Assembly: GCA_004168015.1 (NCBI GenBank)
Contig: SEYW01000002.1
Span: 47,013-111,012 of the forward strand
DNA length: 64,000 nt
From: Methylolobus aquaticus
Lineage (GTDB): Bacteria > Pseudomonadota > Gammaproteobacteria > Methylococcales > Methylococcaceae
Direction: 5' to 3'
The stretch's first letter is position 1; each line of letters opens with the position of its first letter. The position numbers were made by a program, and so were the translations under genes. Below, in pieces: positions 1 through 7,920 of the stretch. Under the pieces are notes generated by a model. The model was not told where the DNA came from. It was given only the letters and a program-made list of their open reading frames with translations, and made no database searches.

Positions 1-2
1 GC

Positions 3-770
3 GACGACGCCCTGATCCCGGAGATTGAACGCGTCTGGCAGGCCAACCTGCAGGTGTATGGCGCCGACAAGGTCTGGCGGCAGATGAACCGGGAAGGTAT
101 CCCGGTCGCCCGCTGCACGGTCGAGCGGCTCATGCACCGCCTGGGCCTGCGCGGTGTCGTCCGCGGCAAGGTGGTACGGACCACGTTCAGCGACCGGACC
201 ACGCCATGCCCACTGGACCGGGTCAATCGGGAATTCAAGGCCGAGCGCCCCAATCAGCTGTGGGTGGCCGACTTCACGTATGTTTCGACTTGGCAGGGCT
301 GGTTGTACGTAGCGTTCGTCGTCGATGTGTTTGCCCGGCGCATTGTCGGTTGGCGGGTCAGCTCTTCCATGCACACCGACTTCGTGCTCGATGCGCTGGA
401 GCAAGCGCTGTACGCCCGCCAGCCGGAACGCGATGGCACCCTGATTCATCATTCGGACCGCGGTTCGCAGTACGTCAGCATCCGCTACAGCGAGCGCTTG
501 GCCGAGGCCGGTATCGAACCCTCGGTGGGCAGCAAAGGCGACAGTTATGACAACGCGTTGGCCGAGACGATCAACGGCCTGTACAAGGCCGAGTTGATCC
601 ATCGGCGGGCTCCTTGGAAAACACGCGAAGCCGTAGAACTGGCCACGCTCGAATGGGTGTCCTGGTTCAACCACTCCAGGCTACTCGAACCCATCGGGTA
701 TATCCCACCCGCAGAAGCTGAGGCAAACTACTATTGCCGGATCGCCAGTCAGACCGCGACGCCGGCCTGA
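3..770 (+). CDS. IS3-family transposase (OrfB, DDE integrase domain), 5' end outside window
   Basis: The frame is open from the first complete codon of the window, so the N-terminus lies upstream; the GTG at 54 is internal. The product shows an HTH_21-like segment (GADKVWRQMNREG) followed by an rve integrase core with the three acidic catalytic residues: Asp in VADFTYVST, Asp in HHSDRGSQY and Glu in ALAETINGLYKAE. It catalyses cut-and-circularise transposition of its own element. The C-terminus (RLLEPIGYIPPAEAEANYY) is the usual IS3-family ending. The frame appears intact to its stop, so the element may still be active if OrfA upstream is intact, which cannot be seen here. Confidence 0.93.
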   Translation, partial: DDALIPEIERVWQANLQVYGADKVWRQMNREGIPVARCTVERLMHRLGLRGVVRGKVVRTTFSDRTTPCPLDRVNREFKAERPNQLWVADFTYVSTWQGWLYVAFVVDVFARRIVGWRVSSSMHTDFVLDALEQALYARQPERDGTLIHHSDRGSQYVSIRYSERLAEAGIEPSVGSKGDSYDNALAETINGLYKAELIHRRAPWKTREAVELATLEWVSWFNHSRLLEPIGYIPPAEAEANYYCRIASQTATPA

Positions 771-778
771 CTTAAACC

Positions 779-809
779 AACCAGCCTCCACGATTCCCGG
801 GGCGGTTCA
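779..809. repeat. Right terminal inverted repeat of the IS3-family element
   Basis: The last ~30 bp of the element begin 8 bp after the transposase stop. The inward-reading sequence TGAACCGCCCCGGGAATCG carries the terminal TG dinucleotide. The matching left repeat is outside the window, so the exact repeat length is inferred. Confidence 0.65.
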
Positions 810-810
810 A

Positions 811-1016
811 GTCGACGGAACGCTTCAAGTATTTCGGCTGTAAAGAACTGATCGCGCGACAAGGCGAGCCTCGACATCTTCTGGCTGAAGTACGACAGCC
901 TGGATAATGTGGACGACCTGCCTCCACCCGATGTCTTGCAGCAGGAGATCATCGAGCAGCTGGATGCCGCGCTCGCGTCATTTCGGGATGTTGCGACGGG
1001 GCTGCAAGGGAACTAA
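811..1016 (+). pseudogene. 3' relic of a type I restriction-modification DNA methylase (HsdM C-terminus)
   Basis: Two frames must be joined to read a typical HsdM tail: ERFKYFGCKELIA in one frame (to about 856), then from 858 DKASLDIFWLKYDSLDN, continuing through DDLPPPDVLQQEIIEQLD to the TAA at 1014-1016. The HsdM family usually ends ELIARDK-SLDIFWL with acidic helices after it. The frame break near 857 and the IS tip immediately upstream show that the gene is dead. No hsdS or hsdR sequence follows. The rest of the methylase would lie beyond the IS, outside the window, or is lost. Confidence 0.75.
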
Positions 1017-1249
1017 TCGGGTCCATCGGCTGAGGCGCCGCTGCGGTGGATTTTGGTCTTCCCCCCAAGGCCTGCGGAAGACCGGATTTGGGCCGGATGG
1101 CCGGGGAATGCGACCAAGCTGTCAGAGCTCTGGCGCGCTCTGTGCAGACTTATCGCCAGGCTGGCTCGACTTGAGTGCGATGGCCCCGAACTTCGTCGGA
1201 AAGCGTCCTCCAGGTGCGGCGCTGACCTTTCCGCAAGTCGTTGATGTGT

Positions 1250-1325
1250 TGGAGCCGGCGACAGGATTCGAACCCGCGACCCTCTGATTACAAATCAGAT
1301 GCTCTACCAACTGAGCTACGCCGGC
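1250..1325 (-). tRNA. tRNA-Thr (anticodon TGT)
   Basis: The reverse complement folds into a full cloverleaf of 76 nt including an encoded 3' CCA: acceptor GCCGGCG pairing with CGCCGGC, D-arm with GTAGCTCAGTTGGTAGAGC, anticodon arm TCTGA-TTTGTAA-TCAGA giving anticodon TGT, and T-arm GGGTTCGAATCC. Its 3' end faces the IS3/hsdM relic, the side on which integrative elements usually insert. Confidence 0.95.
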
Positions 1326-1397
1326 GATGGGCGGATTCTACACAAGTTCCGGGTGCTTGTGAGGCTCGGCGGTGCAGGGGGCGGTTAGTCCAGGTTG

Positions 1398-2066
1398 TCA
1401 GTGCGCGGCGCCCGGCGTGTCATCCTGCGCGGTCCGGGCCAGCTTGTCCGGATACTCGCACAGATCCGCGATGACGCATTCGGCGCACTTCGGCTTGCGC
1501 GCGACGCAGGTATAGCGTCCGTGCAGGATCAGCAGGTGGTGCGCATCGCGCAGATGCTCGCGCGGCGTGAACCGGTTGAGTTTGTCCTCGACCTCGCGCA
1601 CATTTCTGCCCGGGGCAAGCCGGGTGCGATTGGCCACCCGGAAGATGTGCGTGTCGACGGCGATGGTGTGCTGGCCAAACGCCGTGTTCAGGATGACGTT
1701 CGCCGTCTTGCGGCCCACGCCGGGTAGGGCCTCGAGTTCGCCTCGCGTCGCGGGGACTTCCCCGGCGTGACGCTCCAGCAGAAACGCGCACAGCGCGATG
1801 ATGTGGCGCGCCTTGCTGTTGAACAGCCCGATCGTCTTGATGTAATCCTTCAGACCATCCTCGCCAAGTGCGAGGATGGCTGCGGGCGTGTTCGCGATGG
1901 CGAAGAGCTTTTCCGTTGCCTTGTTGACGCCCTTGTCGGTGGCCTGAGCCGACAGCACGACGGCGACCAGCAATTCGAACGGCGAGGTGTAGCGCAGTTC
2001 GGTCGTGGGTTCCGGAATCGCGGCTGCTAGCCGGTCGTAAATCTGCCGGCGCCGTTCCTGGTTCAT
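1398..2066 (-). CDS. nth: Endonuclease III (DNA glycosylase/AP lyase)
   Basis: A 222-aa product of the usual family length. It removes oxidised pyrimidines and cleaves the abasic site in base excision repair. Visible are the helix-hairpin-helix [14 protein letters not shown] with its catalytic Lys, the catalytic Asp in [11 protein letters not shown], and the C-terminal 4Fe-4S cluster cysteines ([17 protein letters not shown]). The frame is open further upstream, but the ATG at 2066 is chosen because it overlaps the TGA of the RnfB-like gene (2063-2066), indicating translational coupling, and because it begins the usual MNQERR-type N-terminus. Confidence 0.95.
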   Translation of the reverse strand: MNQERRRQIYDRLAAAIPEPTTELRYTSPFELLVAVVLSAQATDKGVNKATEKLFAIANTPAAILALGEDGLKDYIKTIGLFNSKARHIIALCAFLLERHAGEVPATRGELEALPGVGRKTANVILNTAFGQHTIAVDTHIFRVANRTRLAPGRNVREVEDKLNRFTPREHLRDAHHLLILHGRYTCVARKPKCAECVIADLCEYPDKLARTAQDDTPGAAH

Positions 2067-2794
2067 GCTTCGGAGCTGTCTTCGGAGTGCGGAGTCTTGA
2101 TTGACGGTGCGCCGCTGGACCCCGCCGGCGCCATCGCCTGCTTGCGAGCCCGGGCCCGTTCTATGGCGCGAGCGATTTCCTCTGCGCCGGGCTGCTGCAA
2201 GGCGGCCTTTTGCCGTTCCGCCCGCTCGGTCTTTTGCTGTTGTTCGCGGTTCAGGCGTAGTTGTCGAGCTTCGTGACGCCGACGCCAGTGATCGGGTTGC
2301 GCGAGTTGTTCCGGCGGCGCGGACACCATGACGATGCAGTCGACCGGACAGGGCGGGATGCACAGCCGGCAACCCGTGCATTCGGCGGCGATCACCGTGT
2401 GCATCAGTTTCGCGGCACCGATGATCGCATCGACCGGACAGGCCTGGATGCACAGCGTGCAGCCTATGCACTTCGGCTCGTCGATCACCGCCAGATGCAG
2501 CGGCTGCTCCACACCGTGCTGGGGATTCAGTGGCTTGGGTTCGCATCCCAGCAGGGTTGCCAGTGCTGCGATACCCGCGGTTCCGCCGGGCGGGCACTGG
2601 TTGATGTCAGCCGCGCCGCAGGCGATGGCTTCGGCGTATGGACGGCAGCCGGCGTAGCCGCACTGGCGACACTGGGTCTGGGGCAATAGTGCGTCGATGC
2701 GCTTCGCCAGGCCGTCGACGGTGGCGGATGGGCTGGAGTTGGACACGGGGTGCGGTTCGTCGGGTAGCGTCATCGGGACGTTCGGCGTCGACAT
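2063..2794 (-). CDS. RnfB/RsxB-like ferredoxin protein, short form without membrane anchor
   Basis: 243 aa. An N-terminal Fe-S motif, [19 protein letters not shown] with further Cys in INQCPPGG, is followed by two 4Fe-4S ferredoxin motifs ([15 protein letters not shown] and [15 protein letters not shown]) and a charged Arg/Gln-rich tail. Full RnfB/RsxB begins with a membrane helix, which is absent here. Such short forms are common next to nth in Proteobacteria and are usually annotated as Rnf complex subunit B. No other rnf gene is in the window, so an electron-transfer role outside the Rnf complex is possible. It overlaps nth by 4 nt and is probably co-transcribed with it. Confidence 0.85.
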   Translation of the reverse strand: MSTPNVPMTLPDEPHPVSNSSPSATVDGLAKRIDALLPQTQCRQCGYAGCRPYAEAIACGAADINQCPPGGTAGIAALATLLGCEPKPLNPQHGVEQPLHLAVIDEPKCIGCTLCIQACPVDAIIGAAKLMHTVIAAECTGCRLCIPPCPVDCIVMVSAPPEQLAQPDHWRRRHEARQLRLNREQQQKTERAERQKAALQQPGAEEIARAIERARARKQAMAPAGSSGAPSIKTPHSEDSSEA

Positions 2795-2957
2795 GCGGGG
2801 CTGTCAACCGGCCCGCCGCCCTACCGATCGGATCTGGCTTGAACGCCGCGATTCTAGGTCTACTGCAGGGGATGTCAATCGCGCCGGTGGCTTGCTGGTG
2901 TGGGCCTGTGGGTGAGGGCAGGCCGGGTTTCCCGCCCTCGCCAGGCGTCGGCTCGCG

Positions 2958-4559
2958 CTAAGCGTGATGCCAAAGACCAAAGGAGCTGAACTTCGGATCC
3001 AGCCACCAGGCGCGGTTCTGCACGACAAGGCGGTAATTGGTCGCACCGGCCTGCGACTCAACGGGACGCTGGATCATACCCTGAGCGTTGCGGGACGCGG
3101 AGAACTCGTCGGTTTCCGGAACCACCGCGGTGATGTGGCCCGAGCGGTTCAGATCCTTACGCTTCGCGACGATCAGACAGACACCGCCGTCGTTTGCCGC
3201 CCGTTGCAATTCGTCGATATCCGCCGCGCGCTGCCACCCGAACCGTTCGCCATAGTCCTCCAGCCAGTCGTGCAGCGCGTTGGCATTGAGTTCGCGCACC
3301 GTGCGGTCATAGACCGCGTCGACCGGATCGCCGCGCTGCAGTCGCTCCAGCGCGTCGTTCTTCCACCAGACCCGTGGCAGATAGGGGCCGACCAGATAGC
3401 AATAGTCATAGGCGTAGATGTTGCAAAAAGTGGTGCTGCCCTGGGGCCAATACCGTTTGTGCGCGGCTTTCGCACTGTCGAGATACGCCACGATGGCATG
3501 GATCTCGTCCACGCGTTCGGCCGGGACAGCGCCCTGGCGACCCGGTCGGGGCTTCTCTCCGAGCGGAAACGCGCGGCCCCCGTCGCGGGCCCGCGTGATG
3601 TCGGGCCGGTCCTGCTGCAGATGGGCGGGCGGAATCGCCGCCGCCGGTGCGGTCGCACGGGCCGCCGGCGTGCCCGCGAAGGGCTTGAGATGGGCGCTGG
3701 CGACGAAACCCTCGAATAGGCGTCCATTCAGCGCCACCTGAATTTTCCACCAGGCGTTCTCTGGCTTGCCCTCCAACAACGCGATCGGCGTGCCCTGAGG
3801 GAGCGCCGCCAGTCGATTGCCGTTGTTGACGACAGGTTGGGAGCGCAGGTTCAGCGAGGAAGCCGTGACGCTGTGCGTCGGCGGCAGGCGTTCCGGTGTC
3901 GGTGCCGTTGGCAACGAGGCCGATACCCCGGGCCGGCTCGCCAACTGCTGCTTGAGCTTGAGCAGCAGGTGCTTCCGATCTTCAAGGCCGATGGTACCGC
4001 CATTCACCGCGCGCGTGATGTCGAGCAGGCTGTCTCGGTCGGCATAGGTATTCAGCGACAGGCCGTTGCGTTTGCGGGTCGACCAATAGAACACGGCGGA
4101 GTGGACGGCATAGTCGCTGGCCACCTTGTCCGGTGCGGAGACGACGTCGACGCCGAGCCAGTCACTGAAGCTCTGGTAGTTCGCGCGTCCGGTCAGCTGG
4201 ATGAGGCCGCGACCTCGGAAGCGATAGCCGTCGCCGCTGGCCTCGCTGCCGTTACCGATGCGGTTGGCGTACACCCGGTTCGCGATTCTCGCCGGTTGCC
4301 GCGCGAAGGCATTGGCCTCGGCGTCGGAGCGGAAGTATTTGCCGAAGATCGAGCGCAGTCCTTTGGCGGAGTAGTTCAGGTTTTCCTCGACATGCCGCAG
4401 CAACCCGGATTCGTGCAGGACCTGAGCAAGGAAATGCGCGACCCGCAGCGGTGTGTCGATGCCGTAACGGGCGAGCAGTGTGTTGAAATCACCGGCATAG
4501 CGCTCGGCGCACTCGCGCCGGACGCCGACATTGACGAACAAACTCGAATCGATCTGCAT
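2958..4559 (-). CDS. GH19 chitinase/lysozyme-like enzyme fused to an SH3 domain and a C-terminal Cys/His domain
   Basis: 533 aa. Residues ~10-205 are a glycoside hydrolase family 19 domain, with likely catalytic Glu50 (FLAQVLHESG), Glu59 (EENLNYS) and the family motif GRGLIQLTGRANY. Residues ~232-295 form a bacterial SH3 domain (SSLNLRSQP, then EGFVASAHLKPF). After a Pro/Ala linker, residues ~345-533 form a third domain with STTFCNIYAYD (Cys379) and RSGHITAVVPE (His475), an arrangement typical of papain/CHAP-fold amidases; this assignment is inference. There is no signal peptide, as in endolysins and in effectors exported by other routes. No phage genes or holin adjoin it. Peptidoglycan is the likely substrate. 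Confidence 0.8.
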   Translation of the reverse strand: MQIDSSLFVNVGVRRECAERYAGDFNTLLARYGIDTPLRVAHFLAQVLHESGLLRHVEENLNYSAKGLRSIFGKYFRSDAEANAFARQPARIANRVYANRIGNGSEASGDGYRFRGRGLIQLTGRANYQSFSDWLGVDVVSAPDKVASDYAVHSAVFYWSTRKRNGLSLNTYADRDSLLDITRAVNGGTIGLEDRKHLLLKLKQQLASRPGVSASLPTAPTPERLPPTHSVTASSLNLRSQPVVNNGNRLAALPQGTPIALLEGKPENAWWKIQVALNGRLFEGFVASAHLKPFAGTPAARATAPAAAIPPAHLQQDRPDITRARDGGRAFPLGEKPRPGRQGAVPAERVDEIHAIVAYLDSAKAAHKRYWPQGSTTFCNIYAYDYCYLVGPYLPRVWWKNDALERLQRGDPVDAVYDRTVRELNANALHDWLEDYGERFGWQRAADIDELQRAANDGGVCLIVAKRKDLNRSGHITAVVPETDEFSASRNAQGMIQRPVESQAGATNYRLVVQNRAWWLDPKFSSFGLWHHA

Positions 4560-4857
4560 GATGAATTCCCCCGAGTCTGGAAGGCCCTGGTTCTTACGGT
4601 CCCTGTGGGCCTTTAAATCGATTCCGCCTACGGAGCCCCACTGGATCGGTACCCCGTCATGGCCGCTTCCTGATGCAGGTCGGTGGGCCGTTCCACCGGC
4701 CGGTCAGTAGTTTACGCTGAGGCGTGTGGATGCAATATAGATGGTCTGCGTAGCAAGATATGCGGTATGCATGCCTGCGGCGCCGGTAATTCTTCCTTGA
4801 TCGGCACCCCCAATCATGTAGGCCAAGCGTGGCGGTTCGTAGCGAGAGCCTTTGCCA

Positions 4858-5877
4858 TCAGATCAGCACGGCTGCGACGCCGGCGAAAAAGATTACGGGG
4901 CTCAGCCAGCGGGAGTGCCAATCGACCCGCTGCCAGTTGGCACTACCGCGGCTTTCGAGAATCTTGACCCAGGTGCTGAGTCCCACGCCGAAGCCGATCG
5001 AGATATAGGTCCAGACGAAGAAGCGGTCGATTGGGGTCAGGTAGCTGATCCGGGGCAGGCTGAAGCTGATCGCGAACTGGGTTGCAACGCAGGCGAGCAG
5101 GCAGGCCATCGCGATGCCCACACGGTCGTGGTAGGACGCGATATCGACGAAGAACAGCGCGAAGGAGATCATCACGATGATCATGATTGGAACGATCACC
5201 CGCCACGTGTAGAAGCTGACGTTCCGCTCGACCGCGAGTTCGAGCACATAGCGGCTGAAATCCTCGTTCCAGCCGCTGATCGCGGACTGGGTCACCGAGG
5301 CGTGGACCCCTACCAGATTCAGATCGCCGCTGGCGCTGTCGGGATCGGCGCGCGTGCGGTCGCGGTCGATCGTGAAACGCAACTGCCCGGTCTGCTCCAG
5401 AAAGGACTCGAGCATGATCTTCAGTCGCTGCCGATCGAACGGAAAGCGCTGGAAATCCATGGGTGTCGAGAAGCGGCCCAGCACGTCGACACGATGTTCG
5501 ACGGTCCCGTCCGGGTGCAGGGTCAAGGCCTGATTGAAGGTCTGCTTCTCCACGGCATTCACGAACTGCACGTTGGGATTCCAGATGGTTTGCAGTCGTT
5601 CCGAGACGGCATCCTCGATCAATCGCAAGGGCTCAGTATGGCGATCGGCGAGACGTGGGTCTTTCCAGCGGAAGTTGAAGAGTATTTCGGCCTGAAAGGT
5701 TTGCTCTTTTTCATCGATTGACAGCAGGTCCATCAAATACGCGGCGACCTCGACCTCGGCCGGTAGCGGGGCCGGTGGTGGCGGGTCGGTCGGGCGTCCT
5801 TCGGGAGTCGGGACGGCAGCGTGAAGTGCCGTGCCCAGCAGACAGGTCAATACGAGGACGATTCCGAAACGGAGCAT
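4858..5877 (-). CDS. Prokaryotic pentameric ligand-gated ion channel (Cys-loop superfamily, GLIC/ELIC type)
   Basis: 339 aa from the ATG at 5877, chosen because it starts directly before a signal peptide (MLRFGIVLVLTCLLGTALHA). An in-frame ATG 12 codons upstream is possible. The extracellular beta-sandwich carries the loop A-like WNPNVQFVN (~99-107) and the family hallmark RFPFDRQ (~143-149) at the Cys-loop position, without the flanking cysteines, as in bacterial members. Four membrane helices follow: ~227-244, pore-lining ~251-274 starting at YHDRVGIAMACLL, ~281-303 (after SLPRISYLTPIDR, close to the ELIC M2-M3 loop), and ~323-339 at the extreme C-terminus. The ligand and ion selectivity cannot be read from sequence. 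Confidence 0.9.
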   Translation of the reverse strand: MLRFGIVLVLTCLLGTALHAAVPTPEGRPTDPPPPAPLPAEVEVAAYLMDLLSIDEKEQTFQAEILFNFRWKDPRLADRHTEPLRLIEDAVSERLQTIWNPNVQFVNAVEKQTFNQALTLHPDGTVEHRVDVLGRFSTPMDFQRFPFDRQRLKIMLESFLEQTGQLRFTIDRDRTRADPDSASGDLNLVGVHASVTQSAISGWNEDFSRYVLELAVERNVSFYTWRVIVPIMIIVMISFALFFVDIASYHDRVGIAMACLLACVATQFAISFSLPRISYLTPIDRFFVWTYISIGFGVGLSTWVKILESRGSANWQRVDWHSRWLSPVIFFAGVAAVLI

Positions 5878-5905
5878 GCCGCAGCCACTCCGGGTACACG
5901 AGTCT

Positions 5906-6229
5906 TTAAGCATCCGCGTCTTCGATGATCGTCGCGATCCGTTCCCGGTTATCGCGGCAAGCGGGGTTGACGCCCGGCCTCACGCGCCGCCGCACGCTCG
6001 AGTCGTCCGGGCAGGGGTCCGGCGGGGCGAGCAAAGCGCCGCGATCGGGGAAGGGGTCCAGCCAGTTGTGACCGTTTGCACTGGGCTGGATCATCGGCAT
6101 GCGCCGGTGGACCGCGGTAGTCATGCCGTTGGTCCGAGTGACGTGGTGCCGCTGCTGGAACGCCGGGTTGCAAGACATGTTTCCGATGCCGTCAAGGAGA
6201 GGCACAGACAGCGCGAAGCGCCCGCCCAT
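5906..6229 (-). pseudogene. Probable relic of an SRAP (YedK/HMCES-type) DNA-protein crosslink protein
   Basis: A 107-codon open frame begins MGGRFALSVPL, close to the SRAP start MCGRFAL but with the catalytic Cys2 replaced by Gly. It then jumps to what looks like the family C-terminus: AVHRRMPMIQP (the active-site His region, usually HxRMPVILP), NWLDP, and VRPGVNPACRDNRERI (usually VRxxVNxxRxDxxxxI). Intact SRAP proteins are ~200-230 aa and form a thiazolidine link to abasic sites through Cys2. About half the protein, including the central Asn and Glu residues, is missing, so this is most likely an internally deleted, non-functional remnant. The assignment is by eye. Confidence 0.5.
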
Positions 6230-6284
6230 CAGTATGAGCCCGAGCCTGCCGGGATCGTCACAGGCGGTTCGTTCCCACCCGCGG

Positions 6285-6944
6285 TCAGGGTCTGGGGGTC
6301 AGCGCAAAAGCGTTCTCGGTCATGCGGGTGACGCCGCGTTCCCGAAACCGAGGGCTGTCGTCGAGCGCGTCGACGCTGGTGAGCAGTTCGATCGTGTGGG
6401 TCGTGCCGAAGTACTGCTCCACATCGGTATCGCTGACCGCGAACGGTGGGCCGTCCATCTGCTCCTGCTGGTAATCCAGCGTGATCAGGAGCCCCGGCAG
6501 AGGGGTGGGCGCCAAAATGCGTATCTGCCCGACGTATTGTTCCCGCATCGCAGGTGGCAGTGCCACGAGAGCGCCCCGGTCATAGACCGCATCGACGGCA
6601 CCCAGCTGTGCTGCATCCAGCCTGAAAAAGTCGCCGCACAGAATCTCGATGGTGCTCGCACGGAAACGGCGGAATGTACCGACGGCATCGATCTCGGGTG
6701 TCGAGTCGTGTTCGGTAAAGAATGCCTCGGCGGCGGCTGCGCTCAATTCGACTCCGACGACGCGATACCCCTGGTCGGCCAGCCAGGCCATATCCTCGCT
6801 TTTTCCGCATAGCGGCAGCAGTACGCGAGCGCCGCGCGGGATGGCCAGCCTGAGCCAGCCCTGCTCCAGCAACGGGTGCGCGTGGGGCAAGTGCCAGCCG
6901 GTTTCGCCGCGTTGCCAGCGGTCATGCCAAAAATTGCTTTCCAT
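6285..6944 (-). CDS. tpm: Thiopurine S-methyltransferase
   Basis: 219 aa. The N-terminus MESNFWHDRWQRGETGWH is characteristic of bacterial TPMT, followed by the SAM-binding segment VLLPLCGKSEDMAWLADQG with an acidic end of strand 2 (GVELS). The family also acts on selenium and tellurium compounds in bacteria, producing volatile methylated forms. It is monocistronic as far as can be seen, and its end lies 55 bp from the SRAP relic. A class I fold and full family length support the call. Confidence 0.92.
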   Translation of the reverse strand: MESNFWHDRWQRGETGWHLPHAHPLLEQGWLRLAIPRGARVLLPLCGKSEDMAWLADQGYRVVGVELSAAAAEAFFTEHDSTPEIDAVGTFRRFRASTIEILCGDFFRLDAAQLGAVDAVYDRGALVALPPAMREQYVGQIRILAPTPLPGLLITLDYQQEQMDGPPFAVSDTDVEQYFGTTHTIELLTSVDALDDSPRFRERGVTRMTENAFALTPRP

Positions 6945-7149
6945 ACGGTCAAAAGCTGAAGGGGAGTTCTACGACAGACGATACCCCATTTCGGGTCTCA
7001 CCCGTAACCCGAATTTGCCCCGATTCAGTGGATCCCACAAACCGCGGCTCATTCGTGCTGGAGGCCCACCAAGGGGGAGAATTCGTTAACCGCATCAATG
7101 CAAAAGGCGCTATCATGCGGAGCTTTTACAAGTCAATCCGAGATCATTG

Positions 7150-7638
7150 ATGCAGATTTCTCCAAACAAGGTCGTCCACATCCACTACACCCTGACGGAT
7201 AACGACGGCGAGGTGCTCGACAGCTCGCAGGGCAGCGACCCGATGGCCTACATCCACGGCATGGGCAACATCATCTCCGGCCTGGAGGAAGCGCTGACGG
7301 GACGTAAAGTCGGCGATCGTTTTCAGGTGAGCGTGCCACCCGAGGAAGCCTACGGCGTGCGCGACAATGATCTCGTGCAGAAGGTGCCCAAGTCCGCGTT
7401 CCACGGTGTCGACGAAGTGCTGCCGGGTATGCAGTTCCACGCCGAGTCATCCGAGGGCATGCAACTCGTGACCGTGATCGAGGTCGAGGGCGATACGGTA
7501 ATGCTCGATGGTAATCACCCGATGGCCGGCATGACCTTGAACTTCGATGTCGAGGTGACCGGTATCCGCAATGCGACTCCAGAAGAACTGGACCACGGCC
7601 ACGTCCATGGGGCTGGCGGGCATCACGAACACGACTGA
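7150..7638 (+). CDS. slyD: SlyD-type FKBP peptidyl-prolyl isomerase with His-rich metal-binding tail
   Basis: 162 aa from the ATG at 7150; a TTG directly upstream is not needed. The FKBP domain (VHIHYTLTDNDGEVLDSS, then DPMAYIHGMGNIISGLEEAL) is interrupted by the insert-in-flap chaperone segment after VPPEEAYGVRDN, as in SlyD. The C-terminus ends DHGHVHGAGGHHEHD, a short histidine tail of the type that binds nickel or zinc and feeds metal to hydrogenase maturation in species that have it. It acts in the cytoplasm in prolyl isomerisation and folding. Confidence 0.93.
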   Translation: MQISPNKVVHIHYTLTDNDGEVLDSSQGSDPMAYIHGMGNIISGLEEALTGRKVGDRFQVSVPPEEAYGVRDNDLVQKVPKSAFHGVDEVLPGMQFHAESSEGMQLVTVIEVEGDTVMLDGNHPMAGMTLNFDVEVTGIRNATPEELDHGHVHGAGGHHEHD

Positions 7639-7920
7639 TCGTTAACGAACGCGCGCAGCGCCTGAGTTGGCTCGGGTGCTGTGGTCCCCTGCCAGGGGTT
7701 CCCCGGGGAGCTCCGCTCGGGTTTCGATCAGATTCTCGATGGTCGCCGGCGTTGTTGGCGCCACCCTCGCGGCCGTTCATGCCTGGGACGGAATCAGCGC
7801 ATCCCGGCGACGCGCGACGAGGGGGGCATCTGAGCCGGTCAGATCTTCCGCAGCGTCAGCCGGTCGTTCCTCTGCCCGGTATATCTGGCCGCACGCCGAG
7901 GCTATCGATACCGACCGGGT

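Larger units (their letters stand above)
1..809 (+). mobile_element. Right part of an IS3-family insertion sequence
   Basis: The element is cut by the window edge on the left. Its right boundary is inferred at 809, where the sequence ends in ...CGGTTCA. Read outward to inward this gives TGAACCGCCCCGGGAATCG, the usual 5'-TG terminal form and GC-rich tip of this IS3 subgroup. The element sits inside a relic hsdM gene, whose 3' remnant starts directly outside the tip. Confidence 0.8.

Noticed and set aside
1398..2597. Long upstream extension of nth (399 codons)
   Set aside because: The extra sequence overlaps the RnfB-like gene in another frame; the family start and the ATGA overlap fix the ATG at 2066.
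4852..5721. 289-codon plus-strand open frame
   Set aside because: Antisense shadow of the ligand-gated channel gene, rich in Asp, Glu and His with no fold-like pattern.
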